Assembly (NCBI RefSeq): GCF_024586455.1
Contig: NC_065923.1
Span: forward strand, 46,260,264 to 46,324,263
Length of the DNA stretch: 64,000 nucleotides
Source of the DNA: Bactrocera neohumeralis
Lineage: Eukaryota; Arthropoda; Insecta; Diptera; Tephritidae
Direction of reading: 5' to 3'
Part shown: positions 1 through 10,995 of the stretch, one piece after another
How positions within the stretch are numbered: position 1 is the stretch's first letter
Layout: each line of letters starts with the position of its first letter
The notes under the pieces: model-generated
Seen by the model: the letters and a program-made list of their open reading frames with translations, nothing else
The model's database searches: none
What the model was told of the DNA's origin: nothing
Translations under genes and position numbers: made by a program

Positions 1-780
1 AAGTGAAAGCGTCCTTCCCAAGCAACATCGCTTCGCTCTATGGGATCTTGAAAAGTTCCAAGAAGATCCGATGTATTCGAGCCAAATTTTGTTCAGTGAT
101 AAGGCCTATTTCTGACGCAATGAGTATGTAAACAAGCAAAATTGCTACATTTGGGACAAAGAGCAACCTAAGGACATTCAAGAGCTGCCACTTTAACCAG
201 AAAAAACCACGATTTGGTATAGTTTGTTTGCCGGTGGAATATACGGCCCATATTTCTTCAAAAATGATTCTGGTGAGAACGTAACCGACTATTTCATGCA
301 TGAAACTGAAGCTCGTGACCTCGGCGACATTTAGTATCAACAAAACAGCGCCACTCCTTACACTTCGCATCAATCAGCGGATTTATCGAGAGAACACTTC
401 GGCGAGCAGAAAATTTCAAGCTTTGGGCTGGTCGATTGGCCACCAAGATCGTTTGATATTACACCGTTAGACTTTTTCCTGTGGTGATATGTAAAGTCTA
501 AAGTCCACGCGAACAATCCCACTTCGATTCAGGCCTTGGAACAAACCATTACGCGTGTCATTCGCCAGTTACCAGTTGAAATGCTCGAACGAGTCAATTA
601 AAAATTGGACTCAACGGCAGAACCATCTGCGACCTAGCCGCGGCCAACATTTGAAAGAGGTAATCTTCGAAAAATAAATGCCAAAGAATCTTCTTTCGAA
701 TGATAGTAAACATTCTGCATTAAATTTGAAGTTTATACCTTTTTTCTTTAAACAAGGGGGAGCTTTGAAATGGATCACCC
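1..780 (+). mobile_element. Mar-A copy 1: Tc1/mariner-type transposase remnant, 5' end outside window
   Basis: Conceptual translation with stops and frameshifts ignored gives a DDE transposase C-terminal half. It has a first-Asp region reading FSDKAYF, the VNKQNC motif, a degenerate second site (YQQNSAT, where related copies have a D before the N-like position), then TPLDFFLW with the third Asp, followed by the RVIRQLPVEMLERV tail. This architecture belongs to the DUF4817/Tc3-like branch of Tc1/mariner. In-frame stops occur around 113, 195 and 487, so it is dead. The right end is defined by a TIR ending ATGGATCACCC at 780, followed by TA (781-782), the expected target. The short gap after GENVT, relative to the copy at 8.4 kb, shows a small internal deletion. 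Confidence 0.85.
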
Positions 781-782
781 TA

Positions 783-2625
783 TATAAGTAAGCTTATTTC
801 TACTTCTTCAAAATATTTATTTAAATACAAAAAATATTTTGTTTCAAAACTCGTTTATTGACAATTAATTACCAAAGTTTGCAGTTAACACCATACATAC
901 ATACTATGTACTTGTATGTATATATGAATGCAGGCACATTTTGCAATCACTTTTTCCATTTGTTATTTCTGTGATATTGATCTAAATATATAGTAGTTTT
1001 GTGCGACGTACCATTAGCTAACGATTTGCTCATTGCTGGATTAAAAATATCATATGAAAATATTGAGAAAAACTGCAATGCAAATATACATATGTAAAAT
1101 CAAATGCGTGGGTGTGTAGTCAGACAGATTGCGATTTGCATGCTCTTTTGGAATTAGTTCGCATTCACAATGAACGGACTGTCCTAAGGGTATATAACCT
1201 TTTTGATTTCTTCTTTCATTTACTTTATTAAGTTGTATGGCATATGTTTTCTTGAATCTATGATCCTTTATAACTATCACAAATGTGGTTAGTCTTGACT
1301 TCATCAACTTCATTAGATGGAGACCTGTACATGCGTGAACTGAGAAACTCGAAACTTTAGACTATTTTTTTTTTTACGAGACAAAATGTGGATGAGGAAT
1401 TCCGGTACCTAAATAGCTTTTTGTTGCTAATATAAATATTTTCTGATACTGTCAAATGTTTGAATACATCTTATACAAACCAGCTTATTTTAACTCATAG
1501 CTTTTAGCTAGATTATTTGTATCGATGCTCTGAGTAGAAGGTAACAAACATAGTATGGAATTTTTTAAGAAGAAGTGTATTTTGAGAATATGTTTAATAA
1601 AATTTCGTAAATGCAATTAGTCTATCCAGCCACAAATGCTTTTGTCCAATAAAATTCCAAGCTTGGAATAATCGGCGCATGACTTCAGTACGTGATACAT
1701 TTGTCGGTTGTCTCTTGCTGACAACTAATGTATGTGAAGCCTATAATCTTGAGATGACACGAATAACTACATAGTTTTCCATCATATTTAGATTATTATA
1801 TTTCCTTTCGGGTATGTTGAAATGTCTATAAACACATATATATATATATAAGTTTAACCAATAAATAAAAAAGTTTAACTGCACTCGCCGAAATTCCATA
1901 GGAACCAACAATTCAGTATGACAAGCTCGAATATTATATTACTATATTGAAGTTATTACAAAATATTTGAGAGTATGTACATATATATATTTCATGTTTG
2001 TGTGGAAAAACTCAAATTACTAAACGTGCTTGAATTACCGATGAAAATTTAAGGACCCTCAGGCTTCCGCATGCATTTCAGGACATTTGTTTGTTTACGC
2101 ATACTAAAATAACGTCATCAAAAAAAAAAACAAAAAAAATATAAATGTGTGTGCTACGCTTCATTTACTACAATATTTTTGTTAGACTGAGGCTAAATGC
2201 AGCCGAAATTCAGAAATTTTGTGAGAATCGTAAACCATTAAACACTCCATTTGTATTATTTTTAAGATAACTAAAGTTGGTTTTTTAATAAGATAATATG
2301 GCTATAATTTAACAAAAATTCATCGTTAACTGACCAAGAATTTAATTTCAAAAAAAGTTATTTCAGGGCGATTATGTGAGAACCATTATTTTGGTGATAA
2401 ATTGGCTCGATTAGCAAAGTTCAGGTGTAATTCTGTTCAATATGAAATGGCAAGCAAAACTGAGTATCGGAGTAAATGAAGTAATAGCTGTCAAAACCGA
2501 CCAACTCCGACAAAAGTATTGCTTCGTTGGAAACTATACGTCTAAAAAAACATTATTTGAAAAATAGAAAACATAGTTTAGACAAAGAATCCACTATTAA
2601 GTTCGAATCTTTCTCTGTTTGGCCT
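783..2625. other. AT-rich intergenic sequence, nothing identified
   Basis: About 1.8 kb with no open frame of interest and no repeat signature that I recognise apart from short (TA)n runs near 1838-1850 and A-runs near 2120. The 87-codon minus-strand frame at 1050-1313 has no recognisable motif and is probably chance. Confidence 0.5.
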
Positions 2626-2923
2626 TCAAGGCGACGAAGAAGTGATAAGGATCATGCATCAGCTTCTTTGTAGAATATCGACGACGCTGTCCTGCCCGAC
2701 GATTGAAATTTAAGTGTTTTCTGTCCAATCCACAAAAAAGGAGACCCTACAATCTGTGCCAACTACTGTGGGACAAGCCTCTTCAACATCGCATATAAGG
2801 CTCAATCGAGCGTAGTGGTTGAAAGAATGAAACCCACTGTTAAAAAACCTTATCAGCGTGACTTTAGGCCTGGAAAATCAACAACTGACCAAATATTCAC
2901 CATGCGCCAAATCTTGGAAAAGA

Positions 2924-2958
2924 GGGAGAAAGAGAGGGAGAGGGAGAGGGAGAGGGAG
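2924..2958 (+). repeat. GAGAGG microsatellite inside the LINE-R RT fragment
   Basis: A purine run of GAGAGG-type units lies directly after the ILEKREKE codons of the RT fragment and reads in frame as repeated Arg-Glu. It appears to be a local expansion after the element died, because the other LINE-R copies have no comparable tract. Confidence 0.8.
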
Positions 2959-3289
2959 GGAAGATCGTCACACATCAACTCTTCGTCGATTTCAAAGCAG
3001 CTTTTGACTAGGCTCCCACGTCACTGTTGATAGTCATAACTTCGAAGTCGTATATAATTTTGTCACAACGTCAGCCTCGAAATTCAACACTGAATAACTT
3101 TTGCCAAGTGGTGCTACTTCGAACTGAGTAGGCAATTGAGAAGTAAAGTCCTCTCTCGACGAGCAAAGACCAAACTCAATAAGTAACTCATTATTCCCGT
3201 CCTACTATATGGTGCAGAAGCTTGGACGATGACAACGTCTGATGAGTCGATGTTACGAGTTTTCGAGAAAAAGGTTCTACGGAAGATGT

Positions 3290-4164
3290 AGTTCCAAAGT
3301 AAACAGGACTTAAAAAAAGAACAAATGGTTTTTGCGGCAAAATTAATTTATTTTATTCAAAATAGTCTCCTTCTGCTTCAATACAGCTTTTTGCACGGTC
3401 CAAAAGCATGTCGAGTGTTTTAGTTCGTTGGCCAGTATGGCCGCAAGCCTTTTGAATGGCCTCTACGTCTGCATAACGCTTTCCTTTCAAGGGAAAATGC
3501 ATTTTTTCGAAAAGGAAGAAGTCGCACGGTGTCATATCGGATGAATACGGGGAGTGGTTAAAGTTTAAAATGTGATTTTTGGTCAAATAATCGTCCTTCG
3601 AATGTTGGATTCTGAGCAATTTTTGGTCGTCAGTCAATTTGTGCGAAACAAACCGTGCACACACTTTTCGTTAGCTCAAATGTTCTGTCAAAATGCGATA
3701 AATCGATGTTTTGGAGATGTTCAATTCCATTTTCATGAATTCCAATGATAATTACGGCTGATTTTTGATTAATTCACGCACAGTTTCGATGAAATTTCCG
3801 GTGATCACGGATTTTGATTGGCCCACATGTTGATCGTCATTTATGTCTTCACGACCACTTTGGAAACGTTGGAACCACTCGTGCACTCTGCTATGGGATA
3901 GGCAATCATCGCTACAAACTTGTTTTATCAATTGAAACGTTTCGGTCAAAGTTTTACCAATTTTAAAAGAAAATTTAATGTTGGCTCTTTGTGCGAAGCT
4001 CATTTTCGGACCGATAACACAAACTTCCAATCTATGAAATGTCATGAAATTCTCACTGGACAATCGATAAAGATAGCAGATTCTAACGCACCAGTCAACT
4101 TATAGATGGCGCCACCAGGGGGCACTAGATTCAAAAAGTCCTGTTTATTTTGGAAAACATCTTG
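3290..4164 (-). mobile_element. Mar-E: mariner element inserted in LINE-R copy 1
   Basis: Terminal inverted repeats are visible: left TTCCAAAGTAAACAGGACTT (3292-3311), and right AAGTCCTGTTTATTTTGGAA (4135-4154), its reverse complement with one mismatch. The flanking TA is consistent with a mariner target duplication. The LINE-R reading (codons for LRK-I before, GEYRI after) continues across it. The length of ~0.87 kb is short for a mariner (usually ~1.3 kb), indicating an internal deletion. The left end appears to have lost a few outermost bases compared with the right. Confidence 0.85.
3353..4003 (-). pseudogene. Mar-E transposase, internally deleted
   Basis: The minus-strand reading starts with MSFAQRANIKFSFKIGKT, an HTH domain typical of mariner (first ~60 residues, with the SRVHEWFQRFQSGRED recognition-helix region), continues to about the ELIKNQP linker, then breaks. 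A second frame resumes in the linker (KLTDDQK) and jumps to the C-terminal HSPYSSDMTPCDFFLFEKMH segment carrying the third Asp of a DD34D triad, ending EGDYFE and stop. The first and second catalytic Asp regions are deleted. The start was chosen at the second Met because homologous copies here begin at the ANIKF-type helix. Non-functional. Confidence 0.8.
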
Positions 4165-4375
4165 TATGTACGTGCATTGTCAACGGCGAATATCGCATTT
4201 GATGGAACGATGAGCTGTATGAGTTGTACGATGCCATTGACATAGTTCGGTGAATTAAAAGACAGCGGTTACGCTGACTAGGGCATGCCGTCCGAATGGA
4301 TGAAAACCCTCCAGCTCTGAAAGTATTCGACGCAGTACAGGAAATTGTGCGCCGGAGGAAGCAGAATTGTCTTGG

Positions 4376-5253
4376 TGAAACAGAAATGCTGCTCTCTTTG
4401 AAGATTTCCATCTTGATGCCATTTTTTTGAAATGTTTTCAGAAGTATGCCATTAAAGCGAGGAGTTAATTAGACAAAGTTTTCCTTATTATCAGTAAACT
4501 GGGATCGAACCGAGTTTAACGTTGCTTGTTTGCTTCTAACGGTATACTGCTACTTGTATATGTTATGTTAGGTTAGAAAAGCCGCTGTAGATTTGATCAG
4601 GGATTACAACCTCAACCATTAACGATATTCGGGACCGTTTTCTAAAGACTGGTGCAATCTTCATCTGCCATACGATTGAATGAGTAATTTTCTTTAGACA
4701 GGCAGTACATGGCTCAAATTTCAAGCACTTTATTCGCAGAATCTGTAATATTTCTTATTCATTGACTTTGGCGACAATCTGCATTTTATTGCTAACTTAG
4801 TATTCAGTCATGAGCGCGTTCCATATTTTAGTTTTGTGGTTTTCTGTGCAAAATTTGAAATTCTTCCGCTAAAACAAACATCAAATAAGAGTGAATTTTT
4901 GATATCAAAATGCAAGACATTTCGTTAAGTTTTTGAGTACTGCTTGTGGGTTTTCACTCACAATTTATTCTGTCAACAATTCTCCGATTCATGTGTTTAA
5001 GTTCACATTATGCCGTTGGTTGTGTTATCTGAAGCCGAAGAAGATGTGTGTACATGTAGCTCTGCCTGTGGCTTTGCCCTGCAATTTGTGGCAATCAAAA
5101 TGGTAGTCAAGTAGGAGTTATCCAAACCAACCAGTAGACGCAAGAAACTGCAGTTCATACATTTACTATACATGTGCATATGTGTCTCAGTGAGCATTTT
5201 CCGTTTGTGTATTTTCCCTGGGTGCACGAGCTAAAACAAGTTAGTAAGTAGTA
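4376..5253. other. Unclassified spacer between LINE-R copy 1 and Mar-H
   Basis: No recognisable coding sequence. A short TGTTATGTTAGGTTAGA stretch near 4561 resembles the GGTTAGG motif also seen at 14.36 kb and may mark another old retroposon. Confidence 0.4.
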
Positions 5254-5819
5254 ACAGGTCAATTGAAAAGTCCCCGGCTTGACTTATAGATGAATCCACT
5301 AGTTGAAGCAAAAGATTTGGCTTGATTGCGACAACAATCAAGGACTGGTGTGCTAAGTTTAGACGTGGTGGAATGAGCACCGAAGACGCTGAACGCGGTG
5401 GACGCCCGAAACAGGTTGTTATCGACGAAAAAAGCTCAGAAAATAGTTTTGGCTGTAAAATGTACCGTAAAGTGAAGTTGTTGAATATATCAGGCACTCT
5501 ACAGATATCAACTAAACCGCATCCATCATATTCTCCATATCTGGCCCAAGCAACTATTTCCTGTTTTAAGATCTCAAAAGAATGCTCGCCGGAAAGAAAT
5601 TTTCGTCGAATGAAGAGATCATCACCGAAACTGAGGCTTATTTGGAGGAAAATATAAATCGTATGGCCAAAATGGTATCGAAAAGTTTTATTGCCGCTGT
5701 AATTAATGAGTCACCCTTGAAGCGAACTGTCTTGAATTAAAGTTGAATTAAAAAAACAAAAGTTTTGCCAAAAAATTGTGTTTTACTATGGTAGGCCGAG
5801 GACTTTTCAATTGGCCTGT
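5254..5819 (+). mobile_element. Mar-H copy 1: internally deleted mariner with intact TIRs
   Basis: The left end ACAGGTCAATTGAAAAGTCC (5254-5273) and right end GGACTTTTCAATTGGCCTGT (5800-5819) are inverted repeats with one difference, flanked on both sides by TA (5252-5253 and 5820-5821). Inside, codons read IKDWCAKFRRGGMSTEDAER (HTH region, 5339-5400) and then jump to a C-terminal RMLAGKKF-like block in another frame near 5580, so the whole catalytic core is missing. At 566 bp it is MITE-sized but still recognisably derived from a full mariner. It could be moved in trans only if the TIRs remain functional. Confidence 0.85.
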
Positions 5820-6159
5820 TAAAGATAGTGAATGCAATAATCTAAATTCAAAATATGGTCAGTCCAATACATGATTGTCAACTGATTTTAAGAGCACTTA
5901 ACCGACGACAAGAAGGATAATCTGACGATATGCGGCTATTACGGTGGGAAAAACATTTTTCATATATTTTCTAGAAAATTTCTTAAGGTTATGAAAGGAC
6001 ACGATCCAACTATCAGTTATGTCCGCCTTCAAGATGTTGGCTAGCTATTAACATTTGAAATTTTATGAAATGTTGTATAAACTTTGGACGATAAAAACTA
6101 CTTAAAGCGCTATAAATCAATAAGTAAAAACTCCAGAGACATAAAACTTTTTCAACGAG

Positions 6160-6320
6160 CTGGTATGAGAAGGCTTTATTAGAGCCGAGGTCAAAATTGG
6201 AAAATGGACGTGGCAACGACCCGTTTTAAGTGAAATCACATATCTCGGAACCTGCTCGACCGATTTCAACAAAATTCGGTACATGAAATTACTTTAATAT
6301 TCCTATGTCACAGTGTGAAA
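6160..6320. repeat. Degenerate H2-like (HINE) fragment
   Basis: The stretch with ATATCTCGGAACCTGCTCGA, followed by CCGATTTCAACAAAATTCGG and later CACAGTGTGAAAAC, matches the block structure of the H2 element at 31.38 kb at low identity. It is an old fragment with no ends preserved. Confidence 0.5.
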
Positions 6321-6689
6321 ACGGGGGACGTCGGAGTACAAGAACGCCTACCTCCCGTATAAAACAATTTGAAATTCTTTTTGATAGAGTGCGCCACCTC
6401 TTGACCAAAAATTGTCAAAATCGTAATAAAATTGTTCAAATCCCTAGGTACCGAATATGCGTACCTCAGTGCCTATCAGTGCCTTTTGACAGAAAATATC
6501 GGTCACTGTGTGAGACACATATTTGAAATTCAGTGAAAATTCTTTGCTGTTAATGATATGTCTTTATGTGTTTCAAAACTGGTTTAAACTCAACCTAATA
6601 TACTGCTTTTAGAACTTCTGGCTGACTTTATACCGCATATATTTGTATAGTATATGCCGACATGTTAGTTATCTTAATAAAATTGAAGT

Positions 6690-7312
6690 TTAATATATAC
6701 ATATATTGATATCATCGGCCTCAACACCCGCGCCGTTAGTTCTGCTTTCTCCAGACTGGACAAGAAAGCAAAAAAAATGGGTCTGGCAGTGAACGAGGGC
6801 AAGACGAAATATCTCCTGTCATCAAACAAACAGTCGTCGCATTCGCGACTTGGCACTCACGAAAAAACTCTATAAGTCACTCATAATTCCCGTCCTGCTA
6901 TATGGTGCAGAGGCTTGGACGATGTCAACAACTGATGAGTCAACGTTGCGAGTTTTCGAGAGAAAAGTTCTGCGAAAGATTTATGGTCCTTTGCGCGTTT
7001 GCCACGGCGAATATCGCATTCGATGGAACGATGAGCTGTACGAGATATACGACGACATTGACATAGTTCAGCGAATTAAAAGACAGCGGCTACGCTGGCT
7101 AGGTCATGTTGTCCGAATGGACGAAAACACTCCAGCTCTGAAAGTATTCGACGCTGTACTCGCCGGGGGAAGCAGAAGGACCAGGTGGAGAAGGACCTGG
7201 CTTCGCTTGGAATATCCAATTGGCGCCACGTAGCGAAAAGAAGAAACGATTGGCGCGCTGTTGTTAACTCGGCTATAATCGCGTAAGCGGTGTCTACGCC
7301 AATTAAGAAGAA
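6690..7312 (+). mobile_element. LINE-R copy 2: 3' end of ORF2 and 3' UTR
   Basis: It starts in the palm/thumb region just after the usual YADD box (DIDIIGLNTRAVSSAF-like codons near 6705) and continues through GLAVNEGKTKYLLSSNKQ, the conserved YGAEAWTMS block, the KVLRKIYGPLRV block and RLRWLGHVVRMDE. The first 127 codons after 6850 are open; a frameshift follows near 7190. In the corrected frame the C terminus reads RRNDWRAVVNSAIIA then TAA. The element ends in (AAG)n followed by ATATATA. It is 5'-truncated, the usual outcome of target-primed reverse transcription. Confidence 0.85.
7278..7291 (+). promoter_or_regulatory. LINE-R stop-codon hairpin (copy 2)
   Basis: ATCGC-GTAA-GCGGT forms a 5-bp stem with one G-T wobble and a GUAA loop in RNA. 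The ORF2 stop codon TAA lies in the loop. The same structure with different bases is present in copies 3 and 4, which suggests a selected RNA feature near the 3' end, possibly for reverse-transcriptase recognition. Confidence 0.55.
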
Positions 7313-7359
7313 GATATATATAATTGCTTGGATCTTGATCCTCTGTTTGACGTTATACA

Positions 7360-7440
7360 CTTTAAGGTATTTCTCTCGCTTTTATTCTTGCAAGTTTCAA
7401 GAGTATAAAATATTCGGTGGCCCCCCAACTCCTCCCTTTC
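7360..7440 (+). repeat. Possible degenerate HINE 3' tail
   Basis: TTGCAAGTTTCAAGAGTATAAAA followed by TATTCGGTGGCCCCCCAACT resembles the end of H2 (GAGAGTATAAAATGTTCGGTG, then the second stem arm). The hairpin is no longer well paired. Weak. Confidence 0.3.
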
Positions 7441-7765
7441 ATACTTTTTCTTTATACTCACACGGTCTTGAAGAGACTACAGGACAGTTGTTGGGTTAAT
7501 GACAGGTCACGCACTGGCAACACATTTGAGCCGGAAGAGCATTACTAACAACGATAACTGCAGAAAATGTAGGGAAATAAGAAAGACAGAGAACACTCGT
7601 ATGTTTCTGCCTTATGACGAATACTTCAGTCATTCCCACGATAAACGGATACACGTAGCCGGAACGGATCAGGATTTTTATTCGACCAAGAAACTGTCAA
7701 CGCGGCAGCATTCTTTATATTTATTTCAACAATGGTTACTATGGCTATAACAACAACAACGAATA
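7440..7765 (+). mobile_element. I-like LINE, C-terminal zinc-knuckle fragment with (AAC)n tail
   Basis: An 83-codon open frame at 7499-7750 reads LTGHALATHLSRKS-like text followed by NNDNCRKCREIRKTE. The GHxL...CxxC...E arrangement is characteristic of the region after RNase H in I/jockey-related LINEs. The upstream 20 codons (SHGLEETTGQLLG) fit the preceding helix. The copy ends with ATAACAACAACAACGAAT, a simple (AAC)n tail at 7747-7762, as expected for an I-type LINE. It is 5'-truncated and lacks RT. It may be the same family as the fragment at 45.4-46.5 kb. Confidence 0.6.
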
Positions 7766-8374
7766 CTTCGGATCAAATTCAACTGAAATGTAAAAAATTA
7801 AACAAAACTCCGGTCCATTAGCTTTTTAAAACGACAAGAGTTTACTGAGTTTAAAGAAATCGTAGAATGAGTAAAAACCTATACAAGAACATACAAATGA
7901 AGTAGAAGACGACAATTCAGCAAAGTAATATACTTTAAAAGAAGATTAATTGTTTTCCAAACTCTTGAAGGATGCTACTTAGTCTGCTGAGTCTGCCTCG
8001 AATATGGCACATGATGTCAATTAGTTCTGCATCAAAATTAAAAATATTCAAGGTTTCAACATGAGCTGACATGAAACAGTTCAAGAAAACAATGTGGGTT
8101 GTTTGGTCAGAGATGACTAAGTTTAAACATATGTAACATACTTCAATTTCATTGTACCAGACTAGTCTTCTTAGTGGATTAAAAAAAAATAAACTATACC
8201 GATGGAATGACAGTATTAATTTTTTGCATACATTAAGTCCGTAATTCACAAGAAATCATTAAGATAATAGCTATATTTTTTTAGACTTCCTTCCGCCAGT
8301 TACTCTTACTTATGTAAATGAAGTCAATTTACTGTCAAGATCTTTTACAGCGTTTTTTTTATGATCTTTAATGG
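7766..8374. other. Spacer, nothing identified
   Basis: AT-rich sequence; the 104-codon minus frame at 7935-8249 shows no motif I recognise. Confidence 0.4.
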
Positions 8375-8850
8375 AACCTTGTGACTGAAGAAATTCAAGA
8401 TCTGTCTATTTATCCAGAAAAAACAACGGCTTGGTGTGGTTCGTGGGCCGGAGGAATAGTCCATATTTCTTCAAAAATTATGCCGAGAACGTAATATGTT
8501 ATTATGTGAGAACGTAACCATCAATGGCGACCGTTATCGCGCCACGATAACTGACTATTTGGTAACTGAAATTGAAGTTCGTGACCATTTGTTTTCAACT
8601 AGACGGCGCCACTTCCCACACATCGGATCAATCAATGGATGGATTGAGGGAACACTTCGGTGAGCAAATAATTTCCCGTTTGGTCCGGTGATCGTGTGAT
8701 ATCACACCATTAGACTTTGGGGATGTGTAAAGTCTAAAGCTGACAATCCCGCTTCGAGTCAGGCCTTGGAGCAAAACATAACGCATGTTATTCGCCAGTT
8801 ACCGTTGGAAATGCTCGAACGTGTCATCAAAAATTGAACCCAATCTCTTG
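8375..8850 (+). mobile_element. Mar-A copy 2: truncated fragment
   Basis: Sequence aligns by eye with Mar-A copy 1 from the QDLSIYPEKTT block to the ITHVIRQLPLEMLERVI block, ending in KN-stop. It retains the segment NVTINGDRYRATITDYL that copies 1 and 3 have lost, so those deletions happened independently of this copy. It is broken by frameshifts, lacks both termini, and has a short deletion around TPLDF-G. Confidence 0.8.
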
Positions 8851-9654
8851 TTTGCCATGCATCGTTATAAGGTTTGACTGTATGAACTTCTATACGTTTA
8901 ATCTGCAACTTTGCTTTTTAAAAAACGTCCAGTAAAATTAATGACACTCAAACCGAAATAAATTAGTAGTTTAGATAAGCACAAGAAGCAATCAGAGGTT
9001 AACTCATGCACACCGATGACTGCTCAGGTAAAGCTGCTAACCATCAAGGAAAGGCGTTGATGAGCTTTAAGTATTTATATGAACTGATCAGCCGCACACA
9101 ACCTTTGTGGCACACAAAGCGTTGCACATATGAATACATGGATTTACATATACATACAAATACATCATAAATGTTAGATATGCATGCACTTGCATAGTAT
9201 GTGTGTATTGTGCCGCTCGGCATTTTTAACACGTTTCGCCCTCATATTGTTAGGATTATTGATTTATTACTCGCTCAAAGCGCGTCGGCCATAAGACACG
9301 AGAGACACTTATCACTGCGACAAGGCTAGGAAATTGCACTTATAGTCCGCTTGACTTGACCAAGTTGCTGAAGCACTTCAGCAGGTTACATTGCAACCAT
9401 ATATTGCACAGATAAATGGTTTCTTCTATATGAGAGTGTTGCTAAGCACATGCATGTGTGAGTGTGAGTGTGGCTGGTGTGTACGTGAGTAGGCGTTTGC
9501 CACCATTGCTCTTGCAATTTAGGTCCAGCGAATGCTGACGACATGTATATTGCCACCACCAAATGCAAAAACAAAAAAAAAATAAACTCAAATAAAAGAA
9601 ACAATAAATGTAAGGTGTGGCTAAGAGCGGCCGCAATGCCGTCTGTCTTTTTAT
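8851..9654. other. Spacer, nothing identified
   Basis: Apparently unique DNA with (CA)n/(TG)n-like patches at 9120-9210 and 9455-9490. No coding or repeat assignment. Confidence 0.4.
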
Positions 9655-9939
9655 AAGTTAACTAGTGCCTTGGTTTTTGAGATAAATAACTGAAACTTCG
9701 CACATGTTCTTTCTTCTCTAAGAAGCTGCTTTTTTGTCGGAACCGTGGATATCGGCACACTATAGCATATAGTTGTTATACAAACTGAATGATTGAGATC
9801 AAGTCAATGTATGGACAACTTTTTGATTTGAAGAGACATTTTCACCAAATTTGTTATGGATTATTGTCTGAAGAAGTGGTATAATTTCGGCAGAAATTGT
9901 TCAGATCTAGTCACCATATGCTGCCATGCAAACTGATAC
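9655..9939 (+). repeat. Degenerate H1-like (HINE) fragment
   Basis: Blocks AGAAGCTGCTTTTTTGTCGG, then ATATCGGCACACTATAGCAT and a second CATATGCTGCCATGCAAACTG match H1 in the same order as in the copy at 31.9-32.1 kb, with many substitutions. The ends are missing. Confidence 0.6.
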
Positions 9940-10263
9940 CAACGAAATCACATTTTTGTGCGGATTTTTTTGTACTTGTGAAGGGATTACAGTTATTTTT
10001 GCGGGTAAGGGGGTGGATAATGCCTTACGCATCATCAGAGCTGTCGTCACAGTATCGGTATGGTCACTAAAAACCCCTTTTCTAGGGAACCATCGCCAAC
10101 CCATAAATTGTCTATTTTTATTGAACCAACCAAGTCTTCTACGGAGGAGCGTTCCCGTTACGTTTTGCATTTTATGGAAGTAATTTCTGAGATATCCGTG
10201 ACCGGATAGCAGCTGTGTAGTGTAGAAGTCGACTTTTCCAAATTCACAACTTGCCCAAACAGG
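9940..10263 (-). mobile_element. LINE fragment (R1/jockey-like C-terminal region)
   Basis: On the minus strand the frame reads KVDFYTTQLLSGHGYLRNYF, a motif (QxLSGHGxFxxYL) typical of the region after RNase H in R1/LOA-like LINEs, followed by ~70 unplaced codons. Mar-G begins immediately at 10264, so the mariner probably landed in this LINE. The open frame runs on into Mar-G antisense, which is accidental. Confidence 0.45.
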
Positions 10264-10995
10264 GTTTGTCCGGAAAGTAATAGGACTGATTTTCTTCCGC
10301 CATGACTGAGAGGTAGAGGGCGTGCCGTAATTACAGTGTTTGTTAGAGCAGAGGTACGCGGCGAGTGGAAGTGGAAGTGTGTCAACAAGGTGACTCATCC
10401 CGAGGCAAAGGGGCAATCTTCCGAGTGGCATACGTCGGCGTCTCATCGCCCAAAAAAGGGAAGAATGAGCAAATCCAAAGTAAAAACGATGCTCATTGTC
10501 TTTTTTGACATCAAAGACATCGTCCATCATGAATTTGTTCCTCCTAGACAAACCGTCAACGCCAAGTTTTACGTGGAAGTTCTCAAGAGACTCAAACGAA
10601 GGGTCAATCGGGACCGACAAAACATCGCAGTCGATTGGAAGTTGCACCACGACAACGCCTCGGCTCATACCGCCTTTCTTGTGAACAACTACCTAACCAA
10701 GGCCGGCATCCCAACGCTTCCGCAGCCGCGCTACAACCCAGATGTGGCCCCACGGATCTTTTTTGTTTCCTTGTCTGAAAAGGTCGATGAAAGCAAGCAT
10801 TTTGACACGACAGAGGGGATCCAAGCAGCATGCACCTCGGCTCTCAGGGCTATTCCCGACAATGCCTTCCGTGACGCCTTCAATGCTTAGAAATTGCGCT
10901 GGCATCGCTGCATCGACGCAGAAGGAGCCTATTTTGAAAGTTCTTAAAGAATTGCAACGATTGGTTATTCCTATTACTTTCCGACAAACAAACCC
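10264..10995 (+). mobile_element. Mar-G: mariner with 5' internal deletion
   Basis: The left terminus GTTTGTCCGGAAAGTAATAG (10264-10283) and the right terminus CTATTACTTTCCGACAAACA (10970-10989) are inverted-repeat partners with a 3-bp length difference. The GC-rich coding interior contrasts with its AT-rich surroundings, suggesting fairly recent arrival by transfer or mobilisation; base composition like this is common for horizontally moving mariners (known of the superfamily, inferred here). Confidence 0.8.
10400..10948 (+). pseudogene. Mar-G transposase, C-terminal two-thirds
   Basis: The frame beginning in the AKGQSSEWHTSAS region runs through KTMLIVFFDIKDIVHHEFVP and LHHDNASAHT (second catalytic Asp). 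It then goes wrong at NPDVAPRIFF, where a one-base shift replaces the expected CDFF-type third Asp, and returns to frame at KHFDTTEGIQAACTSALRAI. A TGG-to-TAG change stops it at 10888; beyond the stop LRWHRCIDAEGAYFES is still readable. The HTH domain and first catalytic Asp are deleted. It cannot catalyse transposition. Confidence 0.85.

Larger units (their letters stand above)
2626..4375 (+). mobile_element. LINE-R copy 1: non-LTR retrotransposon ORF2 fragment, split by Mar-E
   Basis: Translation across frames shows reverse-transcriptase text: a segment resembling LCPIHKKGDPT.CANYCG (motif around 2720-2775), then RPGKSTTDQIFTMRQILEK (2866-2922), then a jump (deletion of the catalytic palm) to YGAEAWTMTTSDESMLRVFE (3210-3265). 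After the mariner insertion the 3' ORF2 tail resumes at about 4165 with GEYRI.WNDELYELYD. The catalytic YADD box is missing. A LINE of this type nicks DNA with an endonuclease and primes reverse transcription at the target; this copy cannot. The same family recurs at 6.7, 16.2, 42.1 and 47.8 kb. I could not assign its LINE clade. Confidence 0.75.

Noticed and set aside
9907..10668. 253-codon minus-strand open frame
   Set aside because: Its first part is exact antisense of the Mar-G transposase; only the piece at 9940-10263 has LINE-like sense (listed separately). The long frame is a coincidence of the two.
10336..10890. Mar-G as a functional 184-residue transposase
   Set aside because: It lacks the HTH domain and first catalytic Asp, and a frameshift displaces the third Asp.
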